Positions 1 through 5,793 of a stretch of 9,232 nucleotides of DNA are shown piece after piece; within the stretch, counting starts at the first letter, position 1; every line of letters starts with the position of its first letter. Under the pieces are notes generated by a model. The model did not search any database. It saw only the letters and a program-made list of their open reading frames with translations, and was not told the DNA's origin. The position numbers and the translations under genes are program-made. Where the stretch lies: NCBI GenBank assembly GCA_027079895.1, contig JALWUZ010000643.1:1-9232 (forward strand). Reading direction: 5' to 3'. This DNA is from Anaerolineae bacterium. GTDB taxonomy: Bacteria; Chloroflexota; Anaerolineae; B4-G1.

Positions 1-780
1 GGGTGGTGTCGTCCCCACCGACACCGACGGGGCGGCCTCTGGGAGGGCGACCCTCCGGGTCGCATCTACCGGCGGGATGGCTTCCGGGGATGCGACCCTG
101 AGGGTCGCCTTCCCAGTCGCCCCCACCGGCGGCGTGGATGGGGACGGGGCCGCCTCCTCTCCCGCCTCCTCGACCGCCCCGGCGGGCTCCTCAACGACCG
201 CCTCCGGCGACGGCACCTCCTCCACGCGGCTGTACAGCCGGGCGCGGGGCGGCAACGGGCGCGGGCGCGACCGACGGCCCGTCCGCGCCGCCGCCGATGG
301 GCGCGGGGAGCGCGGAGTCGGCCGCCGGGGACTCGTCGGGGCGGCCGTGAGCGGCTCGATACGCTGCCCGACGGTGAGCGTCCCCGGCATCCACGACCTT
401 TCGGCGGCATGCTCACCTCCGGGCGCACCGGGGAGCGCCAGGTCCAACTCCTCCCCCCAGTCGAGCGGCTGCGGGCGGGCCTGGGGCGCGATGGCGACCA
501 GTCTCTCCATCCGCAGCCGGGAGACCACCGCCGCGCCGAACTCCCGCGTCCGTGTGGGCGTCAGCGAGCCCAGTTCCGGCTGCCAGACCTTCGTCCGTTC
601 CGCCGTCTTCCGCAACCGGGCCACCAGCGACCGCGTCCTGCCAACGGTGAGCGGCGTATCCGACAGCCCGGCCTCACCCCGCCCCGTCAACCGCCGACGC
701 GCCCAGGGGGAGAGCAGCCCCCGCGTCCGCTCCCGCAACGCAGCGACCGACCGCTGAATGTACCCCGTCTCGTCGCCCAT
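1..780 (-). CDS. Unrecognised Pro/Arg/Ala-rich eCIS-locus protein, C-terminus cut off by the window edge
   Basis: The frame is open from an ATG at 780 to base 1, giving 260 residues and no stop, so the C-terminus is missing. The start is supported by a GAGGTGAG ribosome binding site about 8 nt upstream and by a 39-nt gap after the third tube gene. Residues 1-140 look partly folded, with basic helices (around 8-33 and 45-65) and a segment with hydrophobic positions (about 80-118). Residues 141-260 are low-complexity: an Arg/Pro stretch, then an acidic Glu/Ala/Val stretch (186-211), then two 15-residue repeats (225-239 and 240-254, pattern AT-x-RVA-x-PEA-x-P-x-V). I do not recognise a family. 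The position after the tube genes, where hub and baseplate genes usually follow, suggests a structural or assembly accessory role. A LysM or other domain could lie beyond the edge. The reading frame is reliable; the function is unknown. Confidence 0.75.
   Translation of the reverse strand, partial: MGDETGYIQRSVAALRERTRGLLSPWARRRLTGRGEAGLSDTPLTVGRTRSLVARLRKTAERTKVWQPELGSLTPTRTREFGAAVVSRLRMERLVAIAPQARPQPLDWGEELDLALPGAPGGEHAAERSWMPGTLTVGQRIEPLTAAPTSPRRPTPRSPRPSAAARTGRRSRPRPLPPRARLYSRVEEVPSPEAVVEEPAGAVEEAGEEAAPSPSTPPVGATGKATLRVASPEAIPPVDATRRVALPEAAPSVSVGTTPP
47..108 (-). repeat. Two palindromic units inside a coding region, 45-bp period
   Basis: Two near-identical palindromes, GCGACCC-TCC-GGGTCGC at 47-63 and GCGACCC-TGA-GGGTCGC at 92-108, are spaced exactly 45 bp apart. 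They sit in frame within the left-edge gene and encode ATLRVA and ATRRVA at the start of two 15-residue protein repeats. Each has perfect 7-bp arms and a 3-nt centre. They could be a small tandem duplication or copies of a dispersed palindromic element tolerated in a disordered region. Confidence 0.7.
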
Positions 781-819
781 CGCCCAAACTCACCTCACGC
801 CTGGACGCCCTCGAATCAC

Positions 820-1461
820 TCACAACATCCCCATCACCGTGCTGAGGATGCTGAACGGCGTCCCGGCCTCGTAACTCAGCGACAGCCCGTGATGGGCGAC
901 CTCCAACGTCTCGATCACCACCTCGCGGGAGGAGGTGTTGAGCGCAGAAATCTCCCACCGCACCGGATAGGCGTCCTCCACGTCCCAGTGCTTCACCTTC
1001 CCCACCTCCGACCCCAGCCCGGCGATCGAGGCCAGATTGTACCCCGGCGCACCCTGAAAGATGGAGAAGTTGATCCGCTTGGCGTGGAAATCGTACCGCC
1101 CCTCCTGGAACCAATCCCACAACGCCCGCGAGAGACTGAGCCCCCGCTTCAGCGTGATGTTGGAAAAGCGGACGCGGCCCGGCAGTTTGTGGGTGTAGTT
1201 GTTGACCCCGCCCTCCACCACCTCTTCTACCTCCCGCGTCACCGAAAGGCCGCTGCACTCGGTGAAGAGGGCGACGACGACCCCGGAAAGTTCCACGTAG
1301 AACAGATAGGCCGGGGCCGGGTCGAAACGCCACCCCAACGCCGTGGCGATCATCCCCCCCGTCTGCATTCCGGCGGCCATCAACTGACCCTTGAGGCCGG
1401 GGTCGGCGGCCCGCGTCGCCGTCGGCTTGGGCGTCCCCGGAACATCCTGAATCAACCCCAT
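820..1461 (-). CDS. Third gp19-like tail tube / tube-initiator protein of the eCIS
   Basis: This 213-residue protein belongs to the T4 gp19-type tail tube family. The core signature PGRVRFSNITLKRGLSLS lies at residues 94-111, matching PGRLTWTEVTLRRG and PGPVRFSPITLSRG in the two tube genes upstream. The later W-x-x-x-(D/N)A-(Y/W)P motif is HWDVEDAYP at 158-166. It is longer than a usual tube subunit (about 140-165 aa): it has an extra N-terminal segment (about 45 residues, with Gly/Met-rich 24-43), an insertion near 136-156 and a longer hydrophobic C-terminus. This suggests a specialised ring at the tube-baseplate junction, as Afp5/Pvc5-type proteins form, rather than the repeating tube; that role is inferred from length and gene order. 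The start at 1461 lies 1 nt past the stop of the 58-aa gene and follows a GGGAGG site about 8 nt upstream. Confidence 0.85.
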   Translation of the reverse strand: MGLIQDVPGTPKPTATRAADPGLKGQLMAAGMQTGGMIATALGWRFDPAPAYLFYVELSGVVVALFTECSGLSVTREVEEVVEGGVNNYTHKLPGRVRFSNITLKRGLSLSRALWDWFQEGRYDFHAKRINFSIFQGAPGYNLASIAGLGSEVGKVKHWDVEDAYPVRWEISALNTSSREVVIETLEVAHHGLSLSYEAGTPFSILSTVMGML

Positions 1462-1462
1462 C

Positions 1463-1639
1463 TCACATCCCTCCCCAGATTCGGAGGTCGCCCCCCCGTT
1501 CCCGCTCCATCAGCAGATATTCCCGGAGCAGGGCGTACACCTCCTCCGCCAACGCCTCCCGGTCTATCTCCTCGTCGGCGTACAGGGGGCTTTCGACCTC
1601 GTCCTCACCCGTCGTGACCGTCTTCTTCGGCGCCGCCAT
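1463..1639 (-). CDS. 58-aa acidic small eCIS protein
   Basis: A complete short gene encodes 58 residues (ATG at 1639, TGA at 1463-1465). It is preceded by a strong AGGAGG site at a good distance, and one base separates its stop from the start of the next tube-like gene, so translation is probably coupled. The N-terminus is short, polar and probably flexible. Residues 22-48 (acidic, starting DEEIDREALAEEVYALL) are predicted to form an amphipathic helix, and the tail is GGDLRIWGGM. I do not recognise a named family with certainty. Small helix-forming proteins of this kind occur beside tube and baseplate genes in eCIS loci, so a baseplate or assembly role is plausible. No enzyme motif is visible. 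The gene is easily missed because of its size. Confidence 0.8.
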   Translation of the reverse strand: MAAPKKTVTTGEDEVESPLYADEEIDREALAEEVYALLREYLLMERERGGDLRIWGGM

Positions 1640-1654
1640 CACTCCTCCTCAGCC

Positions 1655-1696
1655 GACCCTCCCGCAGGTCGCGCTCTCCACACCTGCGGGAGGGTC
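1655..1696. repeat. Perfect 15-bp inverted repeat in the gap upstream of the 58-aa gene
   Basis: GACCCTCCCGCAGGT (1655-1669) and its exact reverse complement (1682-1696) flank a 12-nt loop. The element fills most of the 70-base gap between the DUF6760-like ORF and the 58-aa gene. On the transcript it would form a very stable hairpin ending a few bases before the ribosome binding site. No U-run follows, so an intrinsic terminator is unlikely. It may be an RNA-processing or translation-control hairpin, or a copy of a dispersed palindromic repeat. Confidence 0.7.
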
Positions 1697-1709
1697 ACTC
1701 AGGCGCACA

Positions 1710-1874
1710 TCACCCACCCTGCGCCAGTCTCCGGTTGATTTTGGCGACCTCTCGCACCCACAATCGCCGCTGGCGGTGCTCCAACGAGAGAATCTCCTCC
1801 AGCGGCCAGTGGAAATGGTAGGCAAGATAGGCTACCTCCTCGTACAGCCGGTCGAGGGGGTAGCCGATTATTCC
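1710..1874 (-). CDS. DUF6760-like small tail protein, probably made as a -1 frameshift extension of the tail assembly protein
   Basis: The 54 codons from the G-run to the TGA at 1710 encode a protein whose core (YPLDRLYEEVAYLAYHFHW, then PLEEILSLEH and RRLWVREV) resembles the small DUF6760-type proteins found in eCIS loci beside the tail assembly gene. It is probably two or three helices. No ATG, GTG or TTG lies at the expected start: the codons before GYPLDRL are GGA-ATA-ATC. The nearest in-frame candidate is a GTG at 1923-1925 inside the upstream gene, with no visible ribosome binding site; it would give 71 residues with an odd N-terminus. The frame is -1 relative to the upstream gene, and the two join at a slippery G8 run. 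The best reading is a fused product of about 175 residues (121 + 54). Alternatives are a rare AUA/AUC start, transcriptional slippage, or a true run of nine Gs misread as eight. Confidence 0.8.
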   Translation of the reverse strand, partial: GIIGYPLDRLYEEVAYLAYHFHWPLEEILSLEHRQRRLWVREVAKINRRLAQGG

Positions 1875-1880
1875 CCCCCC
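1830..1880 (-). promoter_or_regulatory. Predicted programmed -1 ribosomal frameshift signal (slippery G-run plus stem-loop)
   Basis: In the zero frame of the tail assembly gene the codons read CTG-GGG-GGG-GAA-TAA, so bases 1880-1874 form a G-GGG-GGG heptamer of the X-XXY-YYZ type. An 8-nt spacer (1873-1866) containing the zero-frame stop follows. Then comes a stem: arms at 1865-1853 (GGCTACCCCCTCG) and 1842-1830 (CGAGGAGGTAGCC) pair at 12 of 13 positions around a 10-nt loop. Slippery heptamer, short spacer and stem match the known architecture of -1 frameshift sites. Slipping back one base enters the DUF6760-like frame exactly. Seven-G runs occur elsewhere in this GC-rich window, so the heptamer alone would not be convincing; the combination with stem and startless downstream ORF is. 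Confidence 0.65.
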
Positions 1881-2236
1881 AGGTGCGCCAAATCCACCTC
1901 GAACACGTTGTTGCAGTGCGGGCACGTGACCGGACGGGTCGTCTTGCCGGTCTCGTTGATCTGGCGGTAGAACTCCTGGAGATATGCCAGGTCGGCGGCG
2001 AAGAGGTTTTCGATCACGCTGGTGTTGACCTGCGGCAGCGTGCCCAAACTGGTGATCACCCGCGCCAGCAGCACGATCACCAGATACGCCTCGTTCGCCT
2101 GCACCCGCATATCGTTCAACGGCGTGATCTCGTCCAGGGCCGTCGCCAGCCGCATCGTCCCGTGCCGGTGAACGTTCCCCTCTCGGTCCACGTACCCCAG
2201 GGGCAGAGTGAACTCGAACTCGGTCTGTAAACTCAT
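1868..2236 (-). CDS. Phage tail assembly chaperone-like protein (gp41-type), zero-frame product
   Basis: This 122-residue protein resembles the phage tail assembly / T4 baseplate-related small proteins usually found after the tube genes in eCIS loci. Residues 1-35 are a beta-rich start (FEFTLPLGYVDREGNVHRHG, then TMRLAT), 36-95 are mostly helical with a hydrophobic VIVLLARVITSLG segment, and the C-terminus carries a single CPHC pair (Cys105, Cys108) followed by FEVDLAHLGGE. One pair is half of a zinc site, so metal binding would need a second protomer, His residues or a partner. It overlaps the preceding tube gene by ATGA (2233-2236), so the two are translationally coupled. Its 3' end coincides with the predicted frameshift site, so it may exist as a short form and a C-terminally extended form, as phage tail chaperones do. 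Confidence 0.8.
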   Translation of the reverse strand: MSLQTEFEFTLPLGYVDREGNVHRHGTMRLATALDEITPLNDMRVQANEAYLVIVLLARVITSLGTLPQVNTSVIENLFAADLAYLQEFYRQINETGKTTRPVTCPHCNNVFEVDLAHLGGE

Positions 2237-2730
2237 AAGTCACCGTCCTCCCGCTCGATCATCTCGGTCACGATGGTGATGGAGAGTTTGGCGACGGACG
2301 CGCCGGAGAACTGATTCGACTGGAAGCCGGAGATCTTCGACGGCCAGGCGTTCGTCAGGTTCCAGCGCACGATCGGCTTGTACTCCCCGTTGACGAAACC
2401 GTTCAGCGTAATCGTCCCGTTCTTGCGGGCCTGGACGATGTTGCCCGAAGCGGCCAGCGCGAACCAGTTGTACAACTCCGCGCTGTTCCCGAACCCCCGC
2501 GAGAGCGTGATGGGGGAGAAGCGCACCGGGCCGGGGATCAACAACGTGGACGCCTCGCCCGTCGAAAAGACGACGTCGTGCTCGATGACCGTCACCTCGA
2601 TGTCCCCCCCGGTCAGGCTGTAGAACGTCCCCACCCGCACGCCCTCCACGTCCAGATGGTAGTAAGCGTCCACTGGATTGAGGCGGAAGCCCACATCATC
2701 CGGCACCCCGGCCTTGACCTGTTTCAACAT
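2233..2730 (-). CDS. Tail tube protein 2 (gp19 family)
   Basis: A 165-residue gp19-family tube protein. The family signature PGPVRFSPITLSRGFGNS (66-83) is followed by ELYNWF (85-90), and the second motif RWNLTNAWPSKISG lies at 122-135. The C-terminal strand ASVAKLSITIVTEMIER (145-160) is typical of the tube beta-barrel. The N-terminus has a short extension before the first strand (DAYYHLDVEGVRVGTF). It follows the first tube gene by 24 nt and has a GGGGAGGA-type site just before the ATG at 2730. eCIS loci often carry more than one tube paralogue: one forms the repeating tube and others form rings near the baseplate. Which role this copy has cannot be read from sequence; the 148-aa copy next to the sheath gene is the likelier main tube. 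Confidence 0.9.
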   Translation of the reverse strand: MLKQVKAGVPDDVGFRLNPVDAYYHLDVEGVRVGTFYSLTGGDIEVTVIEHDVVFSTGEASTLLIPGPVRFSPITLSRGFGNSAELYNWFALAASGNIVQARKNGTITLNGFVNGEYKPIVRWNLTNAWPSKISGFQSNQFSGASVAKLSITIVTEMIEREDGDL

Positions 2731-2754
2731 CTCTCTCCTCCCCGGTGGTGCGCT

Positions 2755-3201
2755 TTACGACACCCTCACCATCCCCTCGTGGACGATCGTCACCTCCTCG
2801 ACCATGTAGTCCTGTCCGCTGGCGTCCATATCCGGCCCGGTCACCTTGCTCGGCCAGGCGTTCTCGAAGTTCCAGCGGGCGATCTCCTCGTTCGCCTGAT
2901 TGTAGGCGATGATGGAGCAGTTCGTGCGTGCGTCCTCGATCTTCCCGTCCACCACCTCCTGCCGCCAGGCCCAGATGTCAATGCTGCTGGTGACGCCCCG
3001 CCTCAGCGTGACCTCGGTCCAGGTCAGCCGACCGGGGATCTTCTGGATGATGGTCTCGCCGGTGTCGGGATTGACGATCTTGTGCTCGATGATCTCACTC
3101 TCCGACCCGATGCCGCTGACCGAGGTGAAGTAGCCGCTCAACTTCCCCTCGATCTCCAGTCCGAACTTAAATGCGACCAGTGGGTCCTCACGATTCGCCA
3201 T
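2755..3201 (-). CDS. Major inner tube protein (gp19 family, Pvc1/Afp1-type)
   Basis: A 148-residue protein of standard tube-subunit length. It starts with DPLVAFKFGLEIEGKLSGYF and then has the conserved SVSGIGSESEIIEHK, PGRLTWTEVTLRRGVTSS (56-73), IDIWAWRQ and RWNFENAWPSKVTG (109-122). It ends with VEEVTIVHEGMVRV. Stacked hexamers of this fold form the channel that holds cargo inside the contractile sheath. It lies 20 nt downstream of the sheath gene, and its start at 3201 has the strongest ribosome binding site of the window (AGGAGGTGA), as expected for a protein made in high copy. Its neighbours and canonical length support the role of main tube subunit. Confidence 0.93.
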   Translation of the reverse strand: MANREDPLVAFKFGLEIEGKLSGYFTSVSGIGSESEIIEHKIVNPDTGETIIQKIPGRLTWTEVTLRRGVTSSIDIWAWRQEVVDGKIEDARTNCSIIAYNQANEEIARWNFENAWPSKVTGPDMDASGQDYMVEEVTIVHEGMVRVS

Positions 3202-3221
3202 AGTTACTCACCTCCTGCCTT

Positions 3222-4874
3222 TCATTCTGCGCCGGGGCCGGCCCATTGGCTGATGCGGAAGATGACGAACTCCGCCGGTTTGACCGGCGCCAGCCCGATC
3301 TCGATAATCAACCGCCCCAGGTCCCGCGACTCCGGCGGATTCAACTCATCGTCGCACTTGACGTAGAACGCCTCGCCGGGCGTGCTGCCGAACAGGGCCC
3401 CGTCGCGCCAGACCGTCTTCAGGAACGCGGAGACATCCCGGCGCACGCGGGCCCACAACTTCCGGTCGTTCGGCTCGAAGACCACCCACTGCGTCCCGTT
3501 CTCGATGGACTTCTCCACGAAGTTGAAGAGCCGCCGCACGTTGATGTACCGCCAGGCCGGGTCGCTGCTCAACGTCCGTGCGCCCCACACTCGGATGCCC
3601 CGTCCAGGGAAGGCCCGGATGCAGTTCACGCCGATGGGATTCAGCGTGTCCTGCTCCCCCTTCGTCGTCTGATAGACCAGCCCGACCGCCCCCTGCACCA
3701 CCTCGTTGGCCGGGGCTTTGTGGACGCCCCGCGTCGAATCGTTGCGGGCCCAGATACCGGCGATGTGTCCCGAAGGCGGGATGGCGAGCGGGCGGTTCGT
3801 CACCGGGTCCATCACCTGAATCCAGGGGTAGTAGAGCGCGGCGTAACTGGAATCGAACCCGGCCACGTCCATCCGCCACTTCTTGACCTCCTGCGGCGTC
3901 ATGTCCGGCGGCGCGTCGAGAATCGCCACCCGATCGCCCATCCGCTCGCAGTGGGCGATCATCATCGTCTGCACCCCCTTGATGGTGTCCAAATCCAACT
4001 TCTGGCCGGGCATGGTGGACATGAGATCCGGCACGCAGAGCATCGTCACGTCGTCCAACGCCTCCAACCCCTCGACGCCGGTCCGCTCCGTCACCTTCCC
4101 CTGGAACTCCTGGGCGGTGGGAGCCTGCAACTGGGCCGTCTCGATGCTCAACGGCTGCTCCTGTTCCTGAGGCCACAACCGCGCCAGCGGCGCGCCTTCG
4201 GGGATGAGGATGTCAATCAGCGCGGGGGCTTTGTTGTTCCGATAGGCCACGCGCACCCGCTTCTGCCCCTCCTCCTCGACCTCGTGGAGATGCACTCCCT
4301 TGACCTCCTCGGCCACCTTCCAGCCGCCGGAGATCTTCTCCCGCTCGACGATGAGGTTGAAGGAGCCCTCCCAGTCCGCCCCGACCTCCGGCGCGGATGG
4401 CTGTTCCTCCCCCTCCTTTCCCTTGCCGCGCGGCTTCTTGGCGGCGGGGAGCGGCGTGACGTCCGTGACCCGCACGCGCAGCCGCAGCCCGTCGAACCCG
4501 GCCCGCTTGGCCCGCACGACCAACTGCGGCTTCCCCTCGCCGTTGAGGAGCGCGGCCTGGGCCTTCGGGATCGTCCGCACGCTGACGACGTAGCAGCGCG
4601 AGCCTCCGTTCATAAAGTAGCCGTAGACCGCGTAGGCCAGGTAGGCGCCCGGCACGAAGTCGCCGTACCGCTCGACGAACTGGCTCCAGTTGGTGACCAA
4701 CTGCGGCTTGTTGAGCAAGTCCTCGACGATCATTTCGCCGTCCACTTCCCGCACCAACTCCGCCTTCTCGGTGAACCCGACGAAAGCGGCCATCGCGGTG
4801 CCGACTCCCTCGATGGGCTTCGGCCCGCGGTCCACCTCCTCGACATAAACCCCTGGTGAAAGATATTCAGGCAT
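3222..4874 (-). CDS. Contractile tail sheath protein (Pvc2-4/Afp2-4 type)
   Basis: A 550-residue phage tail sheath family protein. The start PEYLSPGVYVEEVDRG (2-17) is the typical N-terminal strand that links neighbouring subunits. The conserved C-terminal half includes LYYPWIQVMDP (347-357), PPSGHIAGIWARND (366-379), RGVHKAPAN (382-390), GIRVWGARTLSSDP (426-439), RYINVRRLF (442-450), GTQWVVFEPND (460-470), and a final strand KPAEFVIFRISQ (532-543). Residues about 115-260 form a variable insertion domain with a charged, Lys/Gly/Glu/Pro-rich linker (145-167), probably exposed on the sheath surface. Only one sheath gene is visible, unlike the three in Photorhabdus PVC and Serratia Afp. The ATG at 4874 follows an AGGAGG site six bases upstream. 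Sheath contraction drives the tube into or through the target. Confidence 0.96.
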   Translation of the reverse strand: MPEYLSPGVYVEEVDRGPKPIEGVGTAMAAFVGFTEKAELVREVDGEMIVEDLLNKPQLVTNWSQFVERYGDFVPGAYLAYAVYGYFMNGGSRCYVVSVRTIPKAQAALLNGEGKPQLVVRAKRAGFDGLRLRVRVTDVTPLPAAKKPRGKGKEGEEQPSAPEVGADWEGSFNLIVEREKISGGWKVAEEVKGVHLHEVEEEGQKRVRVAYRNNKAPALIDILIPEGAPLARLWPQEQEQPLSIETAQLQAPTAQEFQGKVTERTGVEGLEALDDVTMLCVPDLMSTMPGQKLDLDTIKGVQTMMIAHCERMGDRVAILDAPPDMTPQEVKKWRMDVAGFDSSYAALYYPWIQVMDPVTNRPLAIPPSGHIAGIWARNDSTRGVHKAPANEVVQGAVGLVYQTTKGEQDTLNPIGVNCIRAFPGRGIRVWGARTLSSDPAWRYINVRRLFNFVEKSIENGTQWVVFEPNDRKLWARVRRDVSAFLKTVWRDGALFGSTPGEAFYVKCDDELNPPESRDLGRLIIEIGLAPVKPAEFVIFRISQWAGPGAE

Positions 4875-4928
4875 CTAGAACCTCCTCGAATCTCTGGATC
4901 TCCTCGACGGGCATCCTCGCGGCTGTCC

Positions 4929-4951
4929 GGGGCGGGTGCGAGACCCGCCCC
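4929..4951. repeat. GC-rich hairpin in the cap-sheath gap
   Basis: GGGGCGGGT (4929-4937) and ACCCGCCCC (4943-4951) are perfect 9-bp arms around a 5-nt loop. The element lies in the 91-base gap (4875-4965) between the cap and sheath genes, the longest gap inside the eCIS run. No U-run follows on the minus strand, so it is a weak terminator candidate. It may stabilise or separate the transcript for the abundant sheath and tube, or be a dispersed palindromic repeat. I see no clear -10/-35 pair in this gap. Confidence 0.6.
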
Positions 4952-4965
4952 TACCCAACGTCCGT

Positions 4966-5793
4966 TCACAACTCCAAAGTGTAATCCGGCGCGGGAACGA
5001 CGATCCGGTACTGCTTCGCCTCCTGCCCTTCAACCCGTGCCTCCAGCGTGTACTCTCCGGCTTCCAGCCGTCCGATGGTAAAACGACCGTCTTCCTGCAA
5101 AGGCACCTCCAATCCCCGCTCGATCAAGGTCAGGCTGACCGCTGCCAAAGGCTTCTCGGTCTGCACCATTCCCCCAACCGACCAGAACACATCCGGGCCG
5201 ACCTCCTCCGGCAGCGGCACCAGGCCCGGCCTTTGGACGACCCGCAACTCCCGCGAGCGCACCAACGGCGTGGTGACGACCTGGTACGGGTCTATCGCCA
5301 CCGTCACCGTCAGCGTGATGGACGGACGCATCTCGTTGTCCAACGCGCTCCACACCTCGGCGACGCTCTCCAACGCCTCCCCCTGGGCCACCAGCAGCGG
5401 GACCGGCACCGCCTGTCCCCGCAGCGTCTCCGGCAGCAGGTCGTCCGGCAGAGCCGGATACCGCAGGAGCACCATCAGGACACGGGTCAACAAGCGGTGC
5501 TCATCCTCCGGGTCTTTGGCCCAGGCGGTGATCATATAATTCAAGTCCATCCGCACCGGCGTGCGCCGCTGGACCGCCGTGCCGTCCTTGCGCCGCTCGA
5601 CGATCCACTGCTGCGACCCGCGCAAGCGGGTGTTCTCCCGAATGTCGTGCAGGAACAGGTTGACGGTGGGGCGGGTCAGCCGCGCGGCCCATTCCCGTCG
5701 GGGCTGGTCGAACTTGATCTCCACCTCCCCGTTCCTGATCGGTATCTCGCGGATGAGCAGCCGCCGCAGCACCTCGTCCAAGTCGCTGATCAT
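4966..5793 (-). CDS. DUF4255 tail terminator / cap protein (Pvc16/Afp16 type)
   Basis: A 275-residue protein with a DUF4255 (Pvc16 N-terminal) domain at about 4-190. Diagnostic stretches are the start ISDLDEVLRRLL, RPTVNLFLHDIRENTRLR (41-58) and RTPVRMDLNYMITAWAKD (77-94), followed by EDEHRLLTRVLMVLLRYP (96-113). Proteins of this family cap the sheath-tube complex at its distal end and stop tube growth. Residues about 205-275 form a second, beta-rich domain (AAVSLTLIERGLEVPLQEDG, then RFTIGRLEAGEYTLEARVEG) resembling carboxypeptidase-regulatory or Ig-like folds, which could add an outer decoration. The start overlaps the preceding gene by ATGA (5790-5793), so the two are translationally coupled. 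The sheath gene follows after a 91-base gap. Confidence 0.92.
   Translation of the reverse strand: MISDLDEVLRRLLIREIPIRNGEVEIKFDQPRREWAARLTRPTVNLFLHDIRENTRLRGSQQWIVERRKDGTAVQRRTPVRMDLNYMITAWAKDPEDEHRLLTRVLMVLLRYPALPDDLLPETLRGQAVPVPLLVAQGEALESVAEVWSALDNEMRPSITLTVTVAIDPYQVVTTPLVRSRELRVVQRPGLVPLPEEVGPDVFWSVGGMVQTEKPLAAVSLTLIERGLEVPLQEDGRFTIGRLEAGEYTLEARVEGQEAKQYRIVVPAPDYTLEL

Noticed and set aside
674..1333. A 219-codon minus-strand open frame overlapping the third tube gene, reachable by slipping at the G7 run at 1354-1360
   Set aside because: The sequence is low-complexity Arg/Gly with no family resemblance, while the main frame continues with the gp19 motifs. It shows that a slippery heptamer alone occurs by chance here.
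1491..1497. A G7 run in the 58-aa gene that also fits a slippery heptamer
   Set aside because: A -1 slip gives only a short meaningless tail ending near the start of the next gene, and I see no spaced stem.
409..1617. A 402-codon plus-strand open frame across the left genes
   Set aside because: It spans two well-supported minus-strand genes plus their gap, has biased composition and no recognisable motif.
3246..4859. A 537-codon open frame on the plus strand opposite the sheath gene
   Set aside because: It is exactly antisense to a confidently identified sheath gene, has His/Arg/Pro/Leu-biased composition and no ribosome binding site. Such shadows are expected in high-GC DNA.
4867..4914. 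A 15-codon minus-strand mini-ORF overlapping the sheath start codon
   Set aside because: Its only purine-rich motif abuts the ATG too closely for a normal ribosome binding site, and the peptide has no recognised feature. A coupling role is possible but unsupported.
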